From: Paraburkholderia terricola
GTDB lineage: Bacteria > Pseudomonadota > Gammaproteobacteria > Burkholderiales > Burkholderiaceae
DNA length: 64,000 nucleotides
Assembly: GCF_900142195.1 (NCBI RefSeq)
Contig: NZ_FRAB01000016.1
Location: 1-64,000, forward strand
Reading direction: 5' to 3'
This document shows, in pieces, positions 1-9,681 of the stretch. The notes under the pieces are model-generated. The model saw nothing but the letters and a program-made list of their open reading frames with translations. It searched no databases and was not told the origin of the DNA. The translations under genes were made by a program, and so were the position numbers. How positions within the stretch are numbered: position 1 is the stretch's first letter; each line of letters begins with the position of its first letter.

Positions 1-91
1 GCGCATGATCTCCAAGGGGCAAGTGGGGGTCTTCCATCAACGCTTCAGGGGCCTTCAGCGATGACATTACCGCCGATACTTCAGCAGCCTG

Positions 92-295
92 CTAGGCTTT
101 TTGCCGCGCCTCCAGCGCCGAAAGGGCGGCGTTCAGACGCTTGAGCCGGCTGGCCTGCGCCGGCACGCGAACCGCGCCGGAAACCGAGTCGATCCGGTTA
201 CGCCAATACGAAAGCGGGATGCGGTCTTCAGCCGAAAGATGCGAGATGACATGCTCAAGGTGTTCAATATCTTTTTCGAGTTGGTGGTGATTCAT
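92..295 (-). CDS. Small charged hypothetical protein
   Basis: A 67-residue, highly charged soluble protein with a His/Glu-rich, probably helical N-terminal half and a basic C-terminal half. There is no signal peptide or membrane segment. The ATG at 295 is preceded on the minus strand by GGGGAAAG, an acceptable ribosome site. I do not recognise a family. It has no obvious partner: the next gene on this strand is 0.5 kb away. It is supported by reading-frame quality and the ribosome site only. Confidence 0.6.
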   Translation of the reverse strand: MNHHQLEKDIEHLEHVISHLSAEDRIPLSYWRNRIDSVSGAVRVPAQASRLKRLNAALSALEARQKA

Positions 296-804
296 TGCTT
301 TCCCCGGGATTCAGATCGAACTGATACAAAGCGTGAATCGGAGCATAAACCATGCCGCTGGTTATTTCGGCGACACGAAAATATTTCTTAAATGCTATTT
401 GCGGCGATGCTCAATCGGCAAATCTGTCCGACGCTAAAATCGCGAGCCGGCTGAAACAGAATACAGCGGCTAATCGCACGCTTCCGTTGGCTGCCGCACC
501 GACTTGCGCACGGCCCATTCGAGCGTGCACGCAGGCGCCGGAGGAAAGAAGGATAAACGAAAAGTTCTACTTTGAAATAATGCCCACTGCATGAATTGCC
601 CGTCGACGGCATACATTGGCGTCCGTTTTATGACGGCCGCGCGTTTATGCCTGAAACAGAATTCATACCTTGCTCCAAACAGGGACAACATTTGTTTGGT
701 TGAGAATAATCTCGGCAATGGAAATGCCGCCGTCGCGGCTAGGCCGCGAACCAACGAAAGGCAATCTGCGAAAGCCGCCGTGCCGGCATGAAGCCGGCGT
801 GCAG
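296..804. other. Gene-free stretch, nothing recognised
   Basis: About 0.5 kb with short overlapping open frames in several phases, none with a convincing start, ribosome site or recognisable protein. It is somewhat more AT-rich around 370-470 than its surroundings. It probably holds the promoter of the small gene ending at 92 and the downstream tail of the lipoprotein gene. No hairpin terminator or operator stood out. Confidence 0.5.
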
Positions 805-1065
805 TCATTTCGCGCGACAGGCGTAAATCAGGCTAAGCGTGCCATTCTCGGTGGATTGACGCACGACGTCGAATGCGCCGCCGCAACTGGCGGTGGCCTG
901 CTGCGCGCACGAGTCGGAGCGGGCCGGACATTGAACCAGCGTGGTGGCGCGGCCATCGGACAAAAACAGCGGCGTGGGGCTGCTGCAACCGTTCAGCGCG
1001 GCGAGCGCGCTCACTGCCAACGTCGCGCAGGCCAGGCGCGCGAATGAGGAAGGACTGCGTTTCAT
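805..1065 (-). CDS. Small putative lipoprotein
   Basis: An 86-residue protein. The internal Met at 1065 is chosen as start because it gives a typical lipoprotein signal: basic MKRS, a hydrophobic stretch of about 18 residues, then the lipobox LNGC near residue 24. An upstream Met at 1119 would put 18 charged residues before the signal and is unlikely. The mature part is about 60 residues with four more Cys (two plausible disulfides), so it probably sits on the periplasmic face of a membrane. Function unknown; no domain recognised. Confidence 0.6.
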   Translation of the reverse strand: MKRSPSSFARLACATLAVSALAALNGCSSPTPLFLSDGRATTLVQCPARSDSCAQQATASCGGAFDVVRQSTENGTLSLIYACRAK

Positions 1066-1152
1066 TGGAAACCCCGAAACATCTTGTTTTTCGATCACGC
1101 GATTGTGCCATGTGGCCATTACGCTGCGCTGACTCGATGTCGCGGGACTTCG

Positions 1153-2625
1153 TCACACCTCGATGCCGTATGCCGCGATCTTCTTGTAGAGGGTCGCGCG
1201 GCCCATGCCGATCTGCGTTGCCGTGTTGATCACGCGTCCGCCGTTGGCGCGCAAGGCTTCGCTCAGGAAGCGTTTCTCGAACGCCGCCATTGCGTCGCTC
1301 CACGACGCCGGTTCGGGCGCGCCCGTGGCCTCGTTCGCGGCGCGTGCAACAGAGACCGCCTCGGGCACGTAAGGACGGTGGCCGCCGCCCTGCGCGGAAC
1401 CGACAAACGGCGCGAGCGCGCGCGCGTCGATCCGCTCGCTGTCGGCAAGCATCACGGCTCGCTCCAGCGTATTGCGCAATTCGCGCACGTTGCCGGGCCA
1501 TGCGTACGAACACAGCAGCCGCAGCGCATCGTCCTGCAATTCGAAGTGACGGCCGCCGCGCGCCTGCGTCGACAGCTCTTCGAGCATCGCGTAAGCCAGC
1601 GCCTCAATATCGGCGAGACGCTCGCGCAATGCGGGCGCGTGGATCGTCAGCACATTGAGCCGGTAGAACAGGTCCGCGCGAAAGCGCCCCGCCGCGACCA
1701 ACGCCAGCAGATCAGCCGACGTCGCGGCGATGATTCGCACGTCCGCGCGCACGATCCGGTTCGAGCCGAGCGGCTCGAACTCCTTGTCCTGCAACACGCG
1801 CAACAGCTTGCCCTGCAAAGGCAGGGGCATGTCGCCGATCTCGTCGAGAAACAGCGTGCCGCCGTTCGCCAGCTCGAACTTGCCGACGCGCCCTTTACGG
1901 TCCGCGCCGGTGTAGGCGCCGGGCGCGGCGCCGAAGAATTCGACTTCGAGCAGGCTATCCGGAATCGCCGCGACGTTGACGGTCACGAGCGGCTGATTGG
2001 CCCGCGCCGAGCCGCCGTGAATCGCATGCGCGAGCAACTCCTTGCCGGTGCCGGTTTCGCCCAGCAGCAGCACGGGCGATTCGAGTTGCGCCGCGCGGCG
2101 CGCCTGGCGCTTCACTTCGAGGCTCGCCGGGCTCGTGCCGACGAAACTGCCGAACGTATATTTGGCGCGCCGCGCCTGCGCGAGCGACTGACGCGTCGCG
2201 ATCAGTTCCTGCTGCACGCGCGAGTAGTGGGAAAAGAGCGGTGTCAGCGCCTTGAGTTCGTCGAACAGCGCGAAGCCGACCGCGCCGACGGTTTGTCCCG
2301 CATCGTCCTTCAGCGGCAGACGCGTGACGACGAGCGGCTCGCGGTCGGTTTCGAGAATATCGAGCAGGATCGGCTTGCCGGTGGTCACGACTTCGCGCAT
2401 CAGGCTGTTCGGAATCACCGCTTCGCAATCGCGGCCAATGGCCTGCTCGGGGTCCGCAAAACCGAAGCGCGCCGCATAGCGCTTGTTGATCCAGACCACG
2501 CGCGCGTCCGCATCAACGATGAACGTGCCTTCGCTGAAATTTTCGAACGTGCGGAACAGCGAATCCATCGCGCGGCGCAGTACGTCGCCATAGGCGGCGG
2601 GAAGGCCCGCCCAGTCGTTCATCAT
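1153..2625 (-). CDS. Sigma-54-dependent transcriptional activator with PAS domain
   Basis: A 490-residue NtrC-type enhancer-binding protein. It has a PAS sensor region at about residues 20-130 and an AAA+ sigma-54 interaction domain at about 160-390. That domain shows Walker A GETGTGKE, a Walker B region ending FLDEIGD, and a GAYTGA loop in place of the usual GAFTGA (this conservative change is found in other active members). A Fis-type helix-turn-helix lies in the last 45 residues (RATLYKKI). There is no response-regulator receiver domain, so the signal is probably a small molecule sensed by PAS. The gene faces a GntP-type permease across a 310-bp gap that carries a sigma-54 promoter and two palindromes, which makes the permease its likely target. 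The start could be either of two adjacent ATGs (2625 or 2622). Confidence 0.92.
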   Translation of the reverse strand: MMNDWAGLPAAYGDVLRRAMDSLFRTFENFSEGTFIVDADARVVWINKRYAARFGFADPEQAIGRDCEAVIPNSLMREVVTTGKPILLDILETDREPLVVTRLPLKDDAGQTVGAVGFALFDELKALTPLFSHYSRVQQELIATRQSLAQARRAKYTFGSFVGTSPASLEVKRQARRAAQLESPVLLLGETGTGKELLAHAIHGGSARANQPLVTVNVAAIPDSLLEVEFFGAAPGAYTGADRKGRVGKFELANGGTLFLDEIGDMPLPLQGKLLRVLQDKEFEPLGSNRIVRADVRIIAATSADLLALVAAGRFRADLFYRLNVLTIHAPALRERLADIEALAYAMLEELSTQARGGRHFELQDDALRLLCSYAWPGNVRELRNTLERAVMLADSERIDARALAPFVGSAQGGGHRPYVPEAVSVARAANEATGAPEPASWSDAMAAFEKRFLSEALRANGGRVINTATQIGMGRATLYKKIAAYGIEV

Positions 2626-2661
2626 CGTGTCGCTGTCTCCAGGTATCGTTCTATTGTGGCT

Positions 2662-2677
2662 GTCTCAATTCGGAGAC
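2662..2677. promoter_or_regulatory. Putative upstream activator site 1
   Basis: The palindrome GTCTCAATTCGGAGAC (GTCTC / GAGAC arms) lies about 190 bp upstream of the -24/-12 promoter and just upstream of the activator gene. Its near twin is at 2761-2776. Position and pairing fit an enhancer for the adjacent sigma-54 activator; the assignment is inference. Confidence 0.6.
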
Positions 2678-2760
2678 GAGCTTATCTCATCCACGAGATC
2701 GTCAGCAAGCTTCCTGCATAAGGGTTTAACCTGTAACGCGCGTATGTTCAGCTGATTTAC

Positions 2761-2776
2761 GTCCCGATTTGGAGAC
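2761..2776. promoter_or_regulatory. Putative upstream activator site 2
   Basis: GTCCCGATTTGGAGAC, matching site 1 at 12 of 16 positions and flanked by A-C / G-T so that ACGTC...GACGT forms a wider palindrome (2759-2778). It is about 85 bp upstream of the -24 element, a usual distance for an enhancer-binding protein. Confidence 0.6.
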
Positions 2777-2851
2777 GTTTGGGTACAATCGCCCGCAGCG
2801 CGTTTCGAACTTCGGCCGGCGGAATCAGCAGGCGGCCCGCTGCGGCGTGTG

Positions 2852-2867
2852 TGGCATGGAACCTGCG
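2852..2867 (+). promoter_or_regulatory. Sigma-54 (-24/-12) promoter for the GntP-type permease
   Basis: TGGCATGGAACCTGCG matches the consensus TGGCACGRNNNTTGCW at all but three positions. The invariant GG (-24) and GC (-12) are separated by exactly 10 bases. It is about 70 bp upstream of the permease ATG and faces it, with a sigma-54 activator gene divergently next door. Confidence 0.75.
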
Positions 2868-2935
2868 TTCCCACGCCGCCATGCCGTCGCCATCGGGACG
2901 GCGTACACGTAGAACAACCAAGCTTTGGAGACTCA

Positions 2936-4336
2936 ATGTCCTTTGTTATCGTCCTCGCCGCGCTGGCGTTTCTGATGTTTGCCGCCTATCGCGGCTACAG
3001 CGTCATTCTGTTCGCGCCGGTCGCCGCGCTCGGCGCCGTTCTGCTGACCGACCCTTCCGCCGTCGCTCCGGTGTTCTCCGGCATCTTCATGGAGAAAATG
3101 GTCGGCTTCGTGAAGCTGTACTTCCCCGTGTTTCTGTTGGGCGCCGTGTTCGGCAAGGTCATCGAACTGTCGGGGTTCTCGGAGTCGATCGTGGCCGCCG
3201 CGATCCGCTATATCGGCCGCTCGCGCGCCAATGCGGTGATCGTCGCGGTGTGCGCGCTGCTCACCTACGGCGGCGTCTCGCTGTTCGTGGTGGTGTTCGC
3301 GGTGTATCCGTTCGCCGCCGAACTCTACCGTCAGAGCAACATTCCGAAGCGCCTGATGCCTGGCGCGATCGCGCTCGGCGCGTTCTCGTTCACGATGGAT
3401 TCGCTGCCGGGCACGCCGCAGATCCAGAACATCATCCCGACCACGTTCTTCAAGACCACCTCGTGGGCCGCGCCCGCGCTCGGCGTGATCGGTTCGCTGT
3501 TCATCATCGTGGTGGGCCTTTCGTATCTGGAGTGGCGCCGCCGCGCGGCGATGGCGGCCGGCGAAGGTTACGGCACGGAACTCGTCAACGAGCCGGAGCG
3601 CGTCGAATCGAAGCAATTGCCGCATCCGTTGCTGGCGCTCGCGCCGCTGGTGCTGGTCGGCGTCGCGAACTTCCTGCTGACCCGCTGGATTCCGAACTGG
3701 TACGGCGCGTCGTACACGGTTCCGCCGGAAATCCTGCCGGGCGTGCATGCACCCATCACGACGACGATCAAGAGCGTGGTCGCGATCTGGGCCGTCGAAG
3801 GCGCGCTGCTGCTCGGCATCGTCATGGTCGTGGCGACGGCGTTCGGCCGCGTGCGCGAGCGTTTCGCGATCGGCACCAAGGCCGCGGTGGCGGGCGCGCT
3901 GCTGGCTTCGTTGAATACCGCGTCGGAGTACGGCTTCGGCGGGGTGATCGCGGCCTTGCCGGGCTTTCTGGTGGTCAGCGACGCATTGAAGAGCATTCCC
4001 AATCCGCTCGTCAACGCAGCGGTGTCGGTGAGTTCGCTGGCGGGTATCACGGGTTCGGCGTCAGGCGGCATGAGCATCGCGCTCGCGGCCATGTCCGACG
4101 TGTTCATCAAGGGCGCGGAAGCCGCGCATATCCCGATGGAAGTGCTGCACCGGGTCGTCGCAATGGCGAGCGGCGGCATGGACACGCTGCCGCACAACGG
4201 CGCGGTCATCACGCTGCTGGCGGTGACGGGCTTGACGCACCGTCAGTCGTATCGCGACATCTTCGCGGTGACGGTGATCAAGACGCTGGCGGTGTTCTTC
4301 GTGATCGCGGTTTATTACCTGACCGGACTGGTTTGA
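2936..4336 (+). CDS. GntP-family (gluconate:H+ symporter-like) permease
   Basis: A 466-residue integral membrane protein with about 12 hydrophobic segments, the usual size for the GntP family. Family hallmarks include the conserved stretch with FTMDSLPGTPQIQN near residue 160 and the Gly-rich region around SASGGMSIALAAM near 380. The ATG at 2936 is chosen because TTGGAG lies 5-6 bases upstream; an earlier in-frame start lacks this and would overlap the promoter. Members import sugar acids or other small organic acids with protons. The substrate here is not deducible, but control by a PAS-type sigma-54 activator and a following RidA-like gene suggest an inducible uptake and catabolism unit. 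Confidence 0.9.
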   Translation: MSFVIVLAALAFLMFAAYRGYSVILFAPVAALGAVLLTDPSAVAPVFSGIFMEKMVGFVKLYFPVFLLGAVFGKVIELSGFSESIVAAAIRYIGRSRANAVIVAVCALLTYGGVSLFVVVFAVYPFAAELYRQSNIPKRLMPGAIALGAFSFTMDSLPGTPQIQNIIPTTFFKTTSWAAPALGVIGSLFIIVVGLSYLEWRRRAAMAAGEGYGTELVNEPERVESKQLPHPLLALAPLVLVGVANFLLTRWIPNWYGASYTVPPEILPGVHAPITTTIKSVVAIWAVEGALLLGIVMVVATAFGRVRERFAIGTKAAVAGALLASLNTASEYGFGGVIAALPGFLVVSDALKSIPNPLVNAAVSVSSLAGITGSASGGMSIALAAMSDVFIKGAEAAHIPMEVLHRVVAMASGGMDTLPHNGAVITLLAVTGLTHRQSYRDIFAVTVIKTLAVFFVIAVYYLTGLV

Positions 4337-4443
4337 GCGGACATGCGTGGCCGCGGCGTGAAGGCGGGGCAAAGTAACGGCGTCAGGAGTTTTGATCGGT
4401 TACTTTGTCACCCTGCTTTCTCAACCCAACCGGCGCGCATTGC

Positions 4444-4845
4444 ATGAGCTCAACCCCCGCTTTCTGGATGATCCCCGCGGCACCGGCTCCGGTCGGTCCG
4501 TTTTCCCATGCCACCGAAGCCGACGGCTGGGTATTCCTCACCGGCCAGATGCCGACCTGGCCGACCGACGACACCGCCCCGCTGCCCGAGGGCGTCGTCG
4601 CCCAGACCCGGCGCGTGATGGACAACCTCGTGCTGGTCCTCGAAGGACTCGGCCTCGGTCTGCCGAACGTGGTTGCCGCGCGCATCTTTCTGACCGAGTT
4701 CAAGCGCGACTACGCGGCCATGAACGACACCTACCGCGCCTATTTCCCCGCCGACGCGCTGCCCGCGCGAACCTGCATCGGCGTCACGGCGTTGGCGCGC
4801 GACGCGCTGGTCGAGATCGACTTCATCGCCAGGCGACCGGCGTGA
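4444..4845 (+). CDS. RidA/YjgF-family protein
   Basis: A 133-residue single-domain member of the Rid family (reactive enamine/imine deaminases and related enzymes). It has the PVGPFSHA segment at the N terminus, LTGQMP near residue 36 and the conserved Arg in RTCIGV near residue 105, which binds the substrate carboxylate in RidA. The usual length is about 130. The start at 4444 gives the family N terminus. It follows the permease by 107 bp on the same strand and may be co-transcribed. Whether it is the housekeeping RidA type or a pathway-specific Rid protein cannot be decided. Confidence 0.87.
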   Translation: MSSTPAFWMIPAAPAPVGPFSHATEADGWVFLTGQMPTWPTDDTAPLPEGVVAQTRRVMDNLVLVLEGLGLGLPNVVAARIFLTEFKRDYAAMNDTYRAYFPADALPARTCIGVTALARDALVEIDFIARRPA

Positions 4846-5011
4846 TCGACCATTCGTCCCGCATAAAACAACCCTGCGTTAACGGCGCACGGCGGTATAA
4901 ACCTGAGTGGTTTACTGGGAAACCCTCAAGCGCGCGAGGTTAATTGTCGTTATTGCTGGCAAGACGTAAGCACCACGCTCACCTCCTCGGTGAGCACCAG
5001 CAAGGAAAGCC

Positions 5012-6688
5012 ATGCGCAATAACCAGCCTGTCACCGGGCACGAGTACGAATACCCCTCGTCGCAAATGCTCGTTTCCGCGACCGACCTCACCGGCCGCAT
5101 CCAGTATTGCAATCCCGCCTTCATGGCCGTCTCGGGCTTCACGCGCGACGAGCTGATCGGTCAACCGCATAACCTGATCCGTCATCCGGACATGCCGCGC
5201 GAAGCCTTCGCCGACCTGTGGACGACGATCCGCGACGGCCGTCCGTGGACCGCCCTCGTCAAGAACCGCCGCAAGAACGGCGACCATTACTGGGTCAAGG
5301 CAAACGTCACGCCGGTCGTGGAGAAAGGCGCCGTGGTCGGCTATCTCAGCGTGCGCGTGAAGCCGGAGCGCGACGCGGTGCGCGCCGCCGAGGCGCTGTA
5401 TGCGCGCATGCGCGGCGGCGAGTCGCGTGGCGTGAAGTTGCGTCGCGGCGTGGTGGTGCGCACCGGCCTGGCCGGACGTTTACAGGCGCTGATGCGTCTG
5501 CCGGTCGCCACGCGCGCGGCGGCCGGCTATGCGGTCACGCCGCTGGCGCTGCTGCTGACCGGCCTCGCGGCCTGGCAAGGCGCGCCGCCCGCGCCGTTCT
5601 GGCTCGCGTTCGGCGTCACGACGGCGCTCAGTATCGTGTCGTGGCGGTTGCTGGACCGGCAACTCGCCGCGCCGATCCGCGACGTGTCCGGTTTCGCGAC
5701 CCGTATCGCCGCCGGCGATCTGACGGCCGATCTGGAGATCGAGCGTCATGACGACCTCGGCGAGGTGATGCAGGCCTTGAACCAGTTGAAGGCGAATCTC
5801 GCGGCGATCGTCTACGACGTGCGCGCGCAGATCACCGGCATGCTCGAGAACGCGCGCGAGATTTCCAGCGGCAATGTCGATCTCGCGCGCCGCACCGAAT
5901 TGCAGGCGGCCTCGCTGGAGGAAACCGCCGCCACCATGGAAGAGTTGACCACCACCGTGCAGGCCAATGCCGACGCCAGCGTGCGCGCGCTCGATCTGGC
6001 AAAGGAGGCGCAAGCGGCGGCCGCCGTCGGCGGCAAGATCGCGGGCCAGGTCGAGCAGACGATGGCCGGCATCACCGCGGCGTCGAGGCGCATTGCGGAC
6101 ATCACGGGCGTAATCGACGGCATCGCGTTCCAGACTAATATTCTGGCGCTGAATGCTGCCGTCGAAGCCGCGCGCGCGGGCGAGGCGGGCCGCTCGTTCG
6201 CGGTCGTCGCGGGCGAGGTGCGCACGCTCGCGCAACGTTGCGCGGCGTCGTCGAAGGAAATCAAATCGGTGGTCGAGGCAAGCGCGACCGAAATGGCGGC
6301 GGGCACCGAACTGGTTGCTCGCACCACGTCGCAAATGCGTGTGATCGACGAGGCGGTAAGCCGCGTGTCGTCGATCATCGTGGAAGTGGCGAATGCGAGT
6401 AGCGAACAGGCTGAGGGCATTCGCCAGGTGAATCAGGCGGTCTCGCATCTGGACGGCGCCACGCAGCAGAATGCGGCGCTCGTCGAGCAGGCCGCGGCCA
6501 CCGCGCAGCGCCTCGCGGAACAGGCCGACGTGCTCGATGAAGCGGTGCGTCTATTCACCGTCGCCGAGGCAGCGCCCGCGCAACGCGCCGCCACGCCGAA
6601 GCGTCAAGCGCTCGCGTCGAACGGGACACACAAGCCCGCGCCCGGAATCGCACGCGATGCGGAGCGAGCCGAAGCCACATTGGTCTGA
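5012..6688 (+). CDS. Aer-type methyl-accepting chemotaxis protein with N-terminal PAS
   Basis: A 558-residue chemoreceptor. The cytoplasmic N terminus is a PAS domain (about 15-115, with [10 protein letters not shown] and HPDMP as in Aer-like receptors). A hydrophobic hairpin follows (about 170-215), then HAMP (about 215-270). The methyl-accepting domain has the hairpin-tip region [19 protein letters not shown] near 375. There is no periplasmic ligand domain, so it probably senses redox or energy state through a PAS cofactor. The C terminus lacks an obvious CheR-tethering pentapeptide. The ribosome site AAGGAAAG precedes the ATG. It appears to be a single-gene transcript closed by the terminator at 6800-6830. 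Confidence 0.92.
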   Translation: MRNNQPVTGHEYEYPSSQMLVSATDLTGRIQYCNPAFMAVSGFTRDELIGQPHNLIRHPDMPREAFADLWTTIRDGRPWTALVKNRRKNGDHYWVKANVTPVVEKGAVVGYLSVRVKPERDAVRAAEALYARMRGGESRGVKLRRGVVVRTGLAGRLQALMRLPVATRAAAGYAVTPLALLLTGLAAWQGAPPAPFWLAFGVTTALSIVSWRLLDRQLAAPIRDVSGFATRIAAGDLTADLEIERHDDLGEVMQALNQLKANLAAIVYDVRAQITGMLENAREISSGNVDLARRTELQAASLEETAATMEELTTTVQANADASVRALDLAKEAQAAAAVGGKIAGQVEQTMAGITAASRRIADITGVIDGIAFQTNILALNAAVEAARAGEAGRSFAVVAGEVRTLAQRCAASSKEIKSVVEASATEMAAGTELVARTTSQMRVIDEAVSRVSSIIVEVANASSEQAEGIRQVNQAVSHLDGATQQNAALVEQAAATAQRLAEQADVLDEAVRLFTVAEAAPAQRAATPKRQALASNGTHKPAPGIARDAERAEATLV

Positions 6689-6799
6689 TAGATCGGCATT
6701 AGTCCCATCTCGACAGGGGGGTAGCGACGCCTCAGGATTGACCCGTCAGCGCCCAATTTGCAACGGGCCGGCTGACCCGAGTAACAACGGCGTTTAACG

Positions 6800-6830
6800 G
6801 CCCGTCCCATTCCGGACGGGCTATTTTTTT
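6800..6830 (+). terminator. Rho-independent terminator
   Basis: A perfect 8-bp stem GCCCGTCC / GGACGGGC with a 6-base loop, followed by TATTTTTTT. It ends the chemoreceptor transcript. Confidence 0.9.
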
Positions 6831-7054
6831 GCCACGTCGCGGCGCCTGCCGTAATCGTTGAAGTTCGGCTTTGCCGGCAGGCCAGGCGGCGAGGCTAGTG
6901 GTGAGGGAATACGGGAGCCGTCGGCCGCGGATCGCCGCGCGATGCTACGCTACGCAGGCAGCGCTTCGAGCCACCTTCGAGCCACATGCGCCACGCGCGC
7001 ACAGGGTTGCACGGAGCGCGAACCTTCCACCGATCCCCGTAACAGGAGGCCGAC

Positions 7055-7636
7055 GTGCCCCCATCCGACGCTCCGGCAACCAACCTGCTGTCCGCGCACT
7101 TCGCCGACATGGCGCGCAACAACGCGTGGTCGAATTTGCGCCTTTACCGCGCTTGTCTCACCTTGACCGACCAGGCGTTCGCCGAACACCGGGTGAGTTT
7201 CTTCCCGTCGCTGCAACTCACGTTGAATCACATTCTTCTGGTGGACCGGTATTACTTCGATGCGCTCGTCGACGGCGGCGAGGGCCTCACCATTTTCGAC
7301 AACGAACTGCCCTATCCTCGCGCAGCCGAGCTGTGGGATGCACAAGCGCGAAGCGACCAGCAACTGCTGGCTTTTTGCGAATCGCTTCGCGACGAGGATT
7401 TGCACCGCGAAGTGCGCATCGATCGCGGACCAGCGGTCGGCGTGCAGCGCGAGAAAATCGGCGGCGTGCTGCCGCATGTTTTCGTCCACCAGATTCATCA
7501 TCGCGGGCAAGTCCACGCGATGTTGAGCGGCACGACGGCCGCGCCGCCGCAACTCGACGAGTTTTTCCTCGCTGCCGACGCGCCGTTGCGCGTCGCCGAA
7601 TTGCGCGATCTGAACAGCATGCGTGAGTCTGCATGA
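7055..7636 (+). CDS. DinB-family protein
   Basis: A 193-residue protein of the DinB/YfiT-like four-helix metalloprotein superfamily. The three metal ligands are recognisable: the His in LNHILLVD near residue 50 and the paired His in HQIHHRGQVH near 145. It starts with GTG at 7055 with AGGAGG seven bases upstream, so the start is well supported. DinB relatives include stress-induced proteins and thiol-dependent S-transferases; the reaction here is unknown. No LexA box is visible upstream, so the family name should not be read as evidence of DNA-damage induction. Confidence 0.85.
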   Translation: MPPSDAPATNLLSAHFADMARNNAWSNLRLYRACLTLTDQAFAEHRVSFFPSLQLTLNHILLVDRYYFDALVDGGEGLTIFDNELPYPRAAELWDAQARSDQQLLAFCESLRDEDLHREVRIDRGPAVGVQREKIGGVLPHVFVHQIHHRGQVHAMLSGTTAAPPQLDEFFLAADAPLRVAELRDLNSMRESA

Positions 7637-7969
7637 GTCGCAACGCATACCCCGATAGACCCGCCTGCGCCTAACCGAAGCGCGCGTCATGCGCATGACA
7701 GCCGGGCAGAACGATTGCACCGCCGAGGGGCACGAAAAATGCGTCCGCCTCTCGCGGGAGTCGCGTTAAACTGGTTGTCACAGCCGCATGTCACCTCTCC
7801 CGCTGCCCGGCGAGCCGCGCCAGCCAACGCGCTGCGCACGGCGCAAGGGCGGCGTCACGGCAAGCGGCAAATGAACGGGCGCACGAGCAAGCGTGAACAT
7901 GGCGCGACAGACGGCGCGCTATCCTGCCCGTACAATGATTCGATCAACAACGGAACAAGGACAACTTCG
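7637..7969. other. Gene-free gap
   Basis: About 330 bp between the DinB-like gene and a small gene. No convincing open frame, repeat or terminator hairpin was seen. It probably contains the promoter of the next gene. Confidence 0.4.
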
Positions 7970-8221
7970 ATGCGCACTACCGGGTCCTCCGGGTCAATGG
8001 CCCTGCTCACCGAATACGACGACGCAACGGCGCGCGAACTCCGCTCGCTGCGCCTCGAATCGACAGAAGACGGCAAAGGCATTCTTCTGGTCGAAGTCGA
8101 CGAGCGCAAGCCTGGCATTCATCGTGAAGTGCGCTATGAAATCACGCCCGCCGAGTTGATTGCCGCGATTCGCGCGCATGGCGCCGAATTACCCGGCGAA
8201 CAGCATAATCATCGTCAATGA
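7970..8221 (+). CDS. Small conserved-looking hypothetical protein
   Basis: An 83-residue soluble acidic protein. The ATG at 7970 follows GGAACAAGGAC. The central part alternates charged and hydrophobic residues as in a short beta-rich fold (KGILLVEVDE, then REVRYEITPAEL), and a helix follows. No family was recognised. The open frame extends upstream to 7715, but that part has random composition and no ribosome site, so the shorter start is preferred. Confidence 0.6.
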   Translation: MRTTGSSGSMALLTEYDDATARELRSLRLESTEDGKGILLVEVDERKPGIHREVRYEITPAELIAAIRAHGAELPGEQHNHRQ

Positions 8222-8596
8222 GTTTGGGAGCGCGCGGCGTTCGCGCGCGAGCGCCTCATGGCCTGATGCCGTATGTCGTGCGTTGCAGGCAGTACGCCGC
8301 ATGCGGCATGAGTGTCGCCGCCCGAGTCGAGCGCGGTAACAAGTCGTCAACGCACTCGTGCTTTTATTTCCGCCACTTGCATCGCGCGCCGGCGTCAATC
8401 CTTTTACTTGTTTTGCTCGCGCTTCGAATCCACGCTTCTAGTTGCTTCGGCAACACCGCGATAGCGCTTTCACCCCACGAATAACGGGCATCGTTTCAGA
8501 GCGTTTGCACGCCTTGAAAATGCGTCCATAATTCCTGAATTCTCCCTTTGCATTCCCTACCTGCGCCGCTCCCGAAAGGGCTGCGGATGTAAGCCG
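8222..8596. other. Gene-free gap upstream of the DedA-rhodanese gene
   Basis: About 375 bp without a supportable gene. The last 90 bases are relatively AT-rich (around 8508-8560) and may hold the promoter of the downstream gene. No clear -35/-10 pair or operator could be assigned by eye. Confidence 0.4.
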
Positions 8597-9589
8597 ATGC
8601 TACATGACCTCGTCGAGCAATACGGGCCGGCGCTCATTTTCGTCAACGTGCTGGCCGCCTCCCTCGGGTTGCCGGTGCCGGCGATGCCGTCGCTCGTGCT
8701 GTTCGGCGCGATGGCGGCCATGCATCCCGGCTCGGTGGGCACGCAGTTGATGCCGGTCCTCATCCTGTCGATCTTCGCCACGCTGATCGGCGACAGCGCG
8801 TGGTATCTCGCCGGCCGCGTGTACGGCGGCAACACGCTGAAGGCGATCTGCCGCCTGTCGCTCTCGCGTGACACCTGCGTGAAGAAGACCGAGCGCTTTT
8901 TCGGCCGCTGGGGTGTGCGCGTGCTGGCCGTGGCGAAGTTCGTCCCCGGCCTCGCGATCGTGTCGATTCCGATGGCCGGCGCAATGGGCACCCGCTATCG
9001 CACGTTTCTCACTTACGACAGCATCGGCGCCGCGCTGTGGTCCGGCACGGGTCTGATCATCGGCGCATTGTTCGCCGAGCAGATCGACATGCTGTTCGCC
9101 GCCGCCGGGCGCCTCGGCCGAACGGCGGGCCTCGTGGCCGTCGCGTTGCTGCTGCTGTACGGGACTTATCGGTGGGTGCGCCGGCGTCAGTTGATTTCGA
9201 AGCTCGCGTCCGCACGCATGGAAATCGACGAGCTGGCCTCGCTGGTTGCGGCGGGCAACACGCCGGTGCTGTTCGACATCCGTTCGCACGAAAAGCGCAA
9301 ACTCGATCCGTTCGTGATTCCGGGCTCGCAATTCGCCGACGAACGGCAGCTCGAAGCGATCATCGCGGCCTATCCGCGCGATCAGAAGATGGTGATCTAC
9401 TGTTCGTGCCCGAACGAGATTTCTGCGGCATGGATGGCCAAGCAGTTGAACGGAGCCGGCTTCTCCGACGTGCTGCCGCTGCGCGGCGGCATGGAAGCCT
9501 GGCGCGACTCGGGCAAGCCGGTTGAAGCGCTGGCCCACGTGCCGCCGCCCGAAGTGGCGGTCGAGGACGTCGCGCCCAAGGCCGTGTAG
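8597..9589 (+). CDS. DedA-family membrane protein fused to a rhodanese domain
   Basis: A 330-residue fusion. Residues 1-200 are a DedA/SNARE-associated (VTT) membrane domain, with the family segment FGRWGVRVLAVAKFVPG around 95-112 and about five hydrophobic segments. Residues 215-310 are a rhodanese domain with the Cys-containing loop YCSCPNE and the LRGGMEAW segment typical of the fold. DedA proteins act as membrane-lipid (undecaprenyl or polyprenyl phosphate) transporters. The rhodanese part could handle sulfane sulfur or be a regulatory domain. This domain pairing is known in proteobacteria. It is followed by a redox-type flavoprotein gene 92 bp downstream on the same strand. Confidence 0.88.
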   Translation: MLHDLVEQYGPALIFVNVLAASLGLPVPAMPSLVLFGAMAAMHPGSVGTQLMPVLILSIFATLIGDSAWYLAGRVYGGNTLKAICRLSLSRDTCVKKTERFFGRWGVRVLAVAKFVPGLAIVSIPMAGAMGTRYRTFLTYDSIGAALWSGTGLIIGALFAEQIDMLFAAAGRLGRTAGLVAVALLLLYGTYRWVRRRQLISKLASARMEIDELASLVAAGNTPVLFDIRSHEKRKLDPFVIPGSQFADERQLEAIIAAYPRDQKMVIYCSCPNEISAAWMAKQLNGAGFSDVLPLRGGMEAWRDSGKPVEALAHVPPPEVAVEDVAPKAV

Positions 9590-9681
9590 CGCGGCGGCGC
9601 ATCCGCATTTTCGCGCGCTCGGCGCGCCGCGCCGCTTGATCCCGTTCGACCAATCAAATGAACTCCCGTAGGAGCGGTTCA

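Noticed and set aside
1084..2721. 545-residue plus-strand open frame
   Set aside because: It runs antisense to the sigma-54 activator, has Arg/Ala-rich shuffled composition and no ribosome site; the minus-strand protein has all family motifs.
7055..7636. SOS regulation of the DinB-like gene
   Set aside because: No LexA-type box upstream; the family name alone is not evidence of damage induction.
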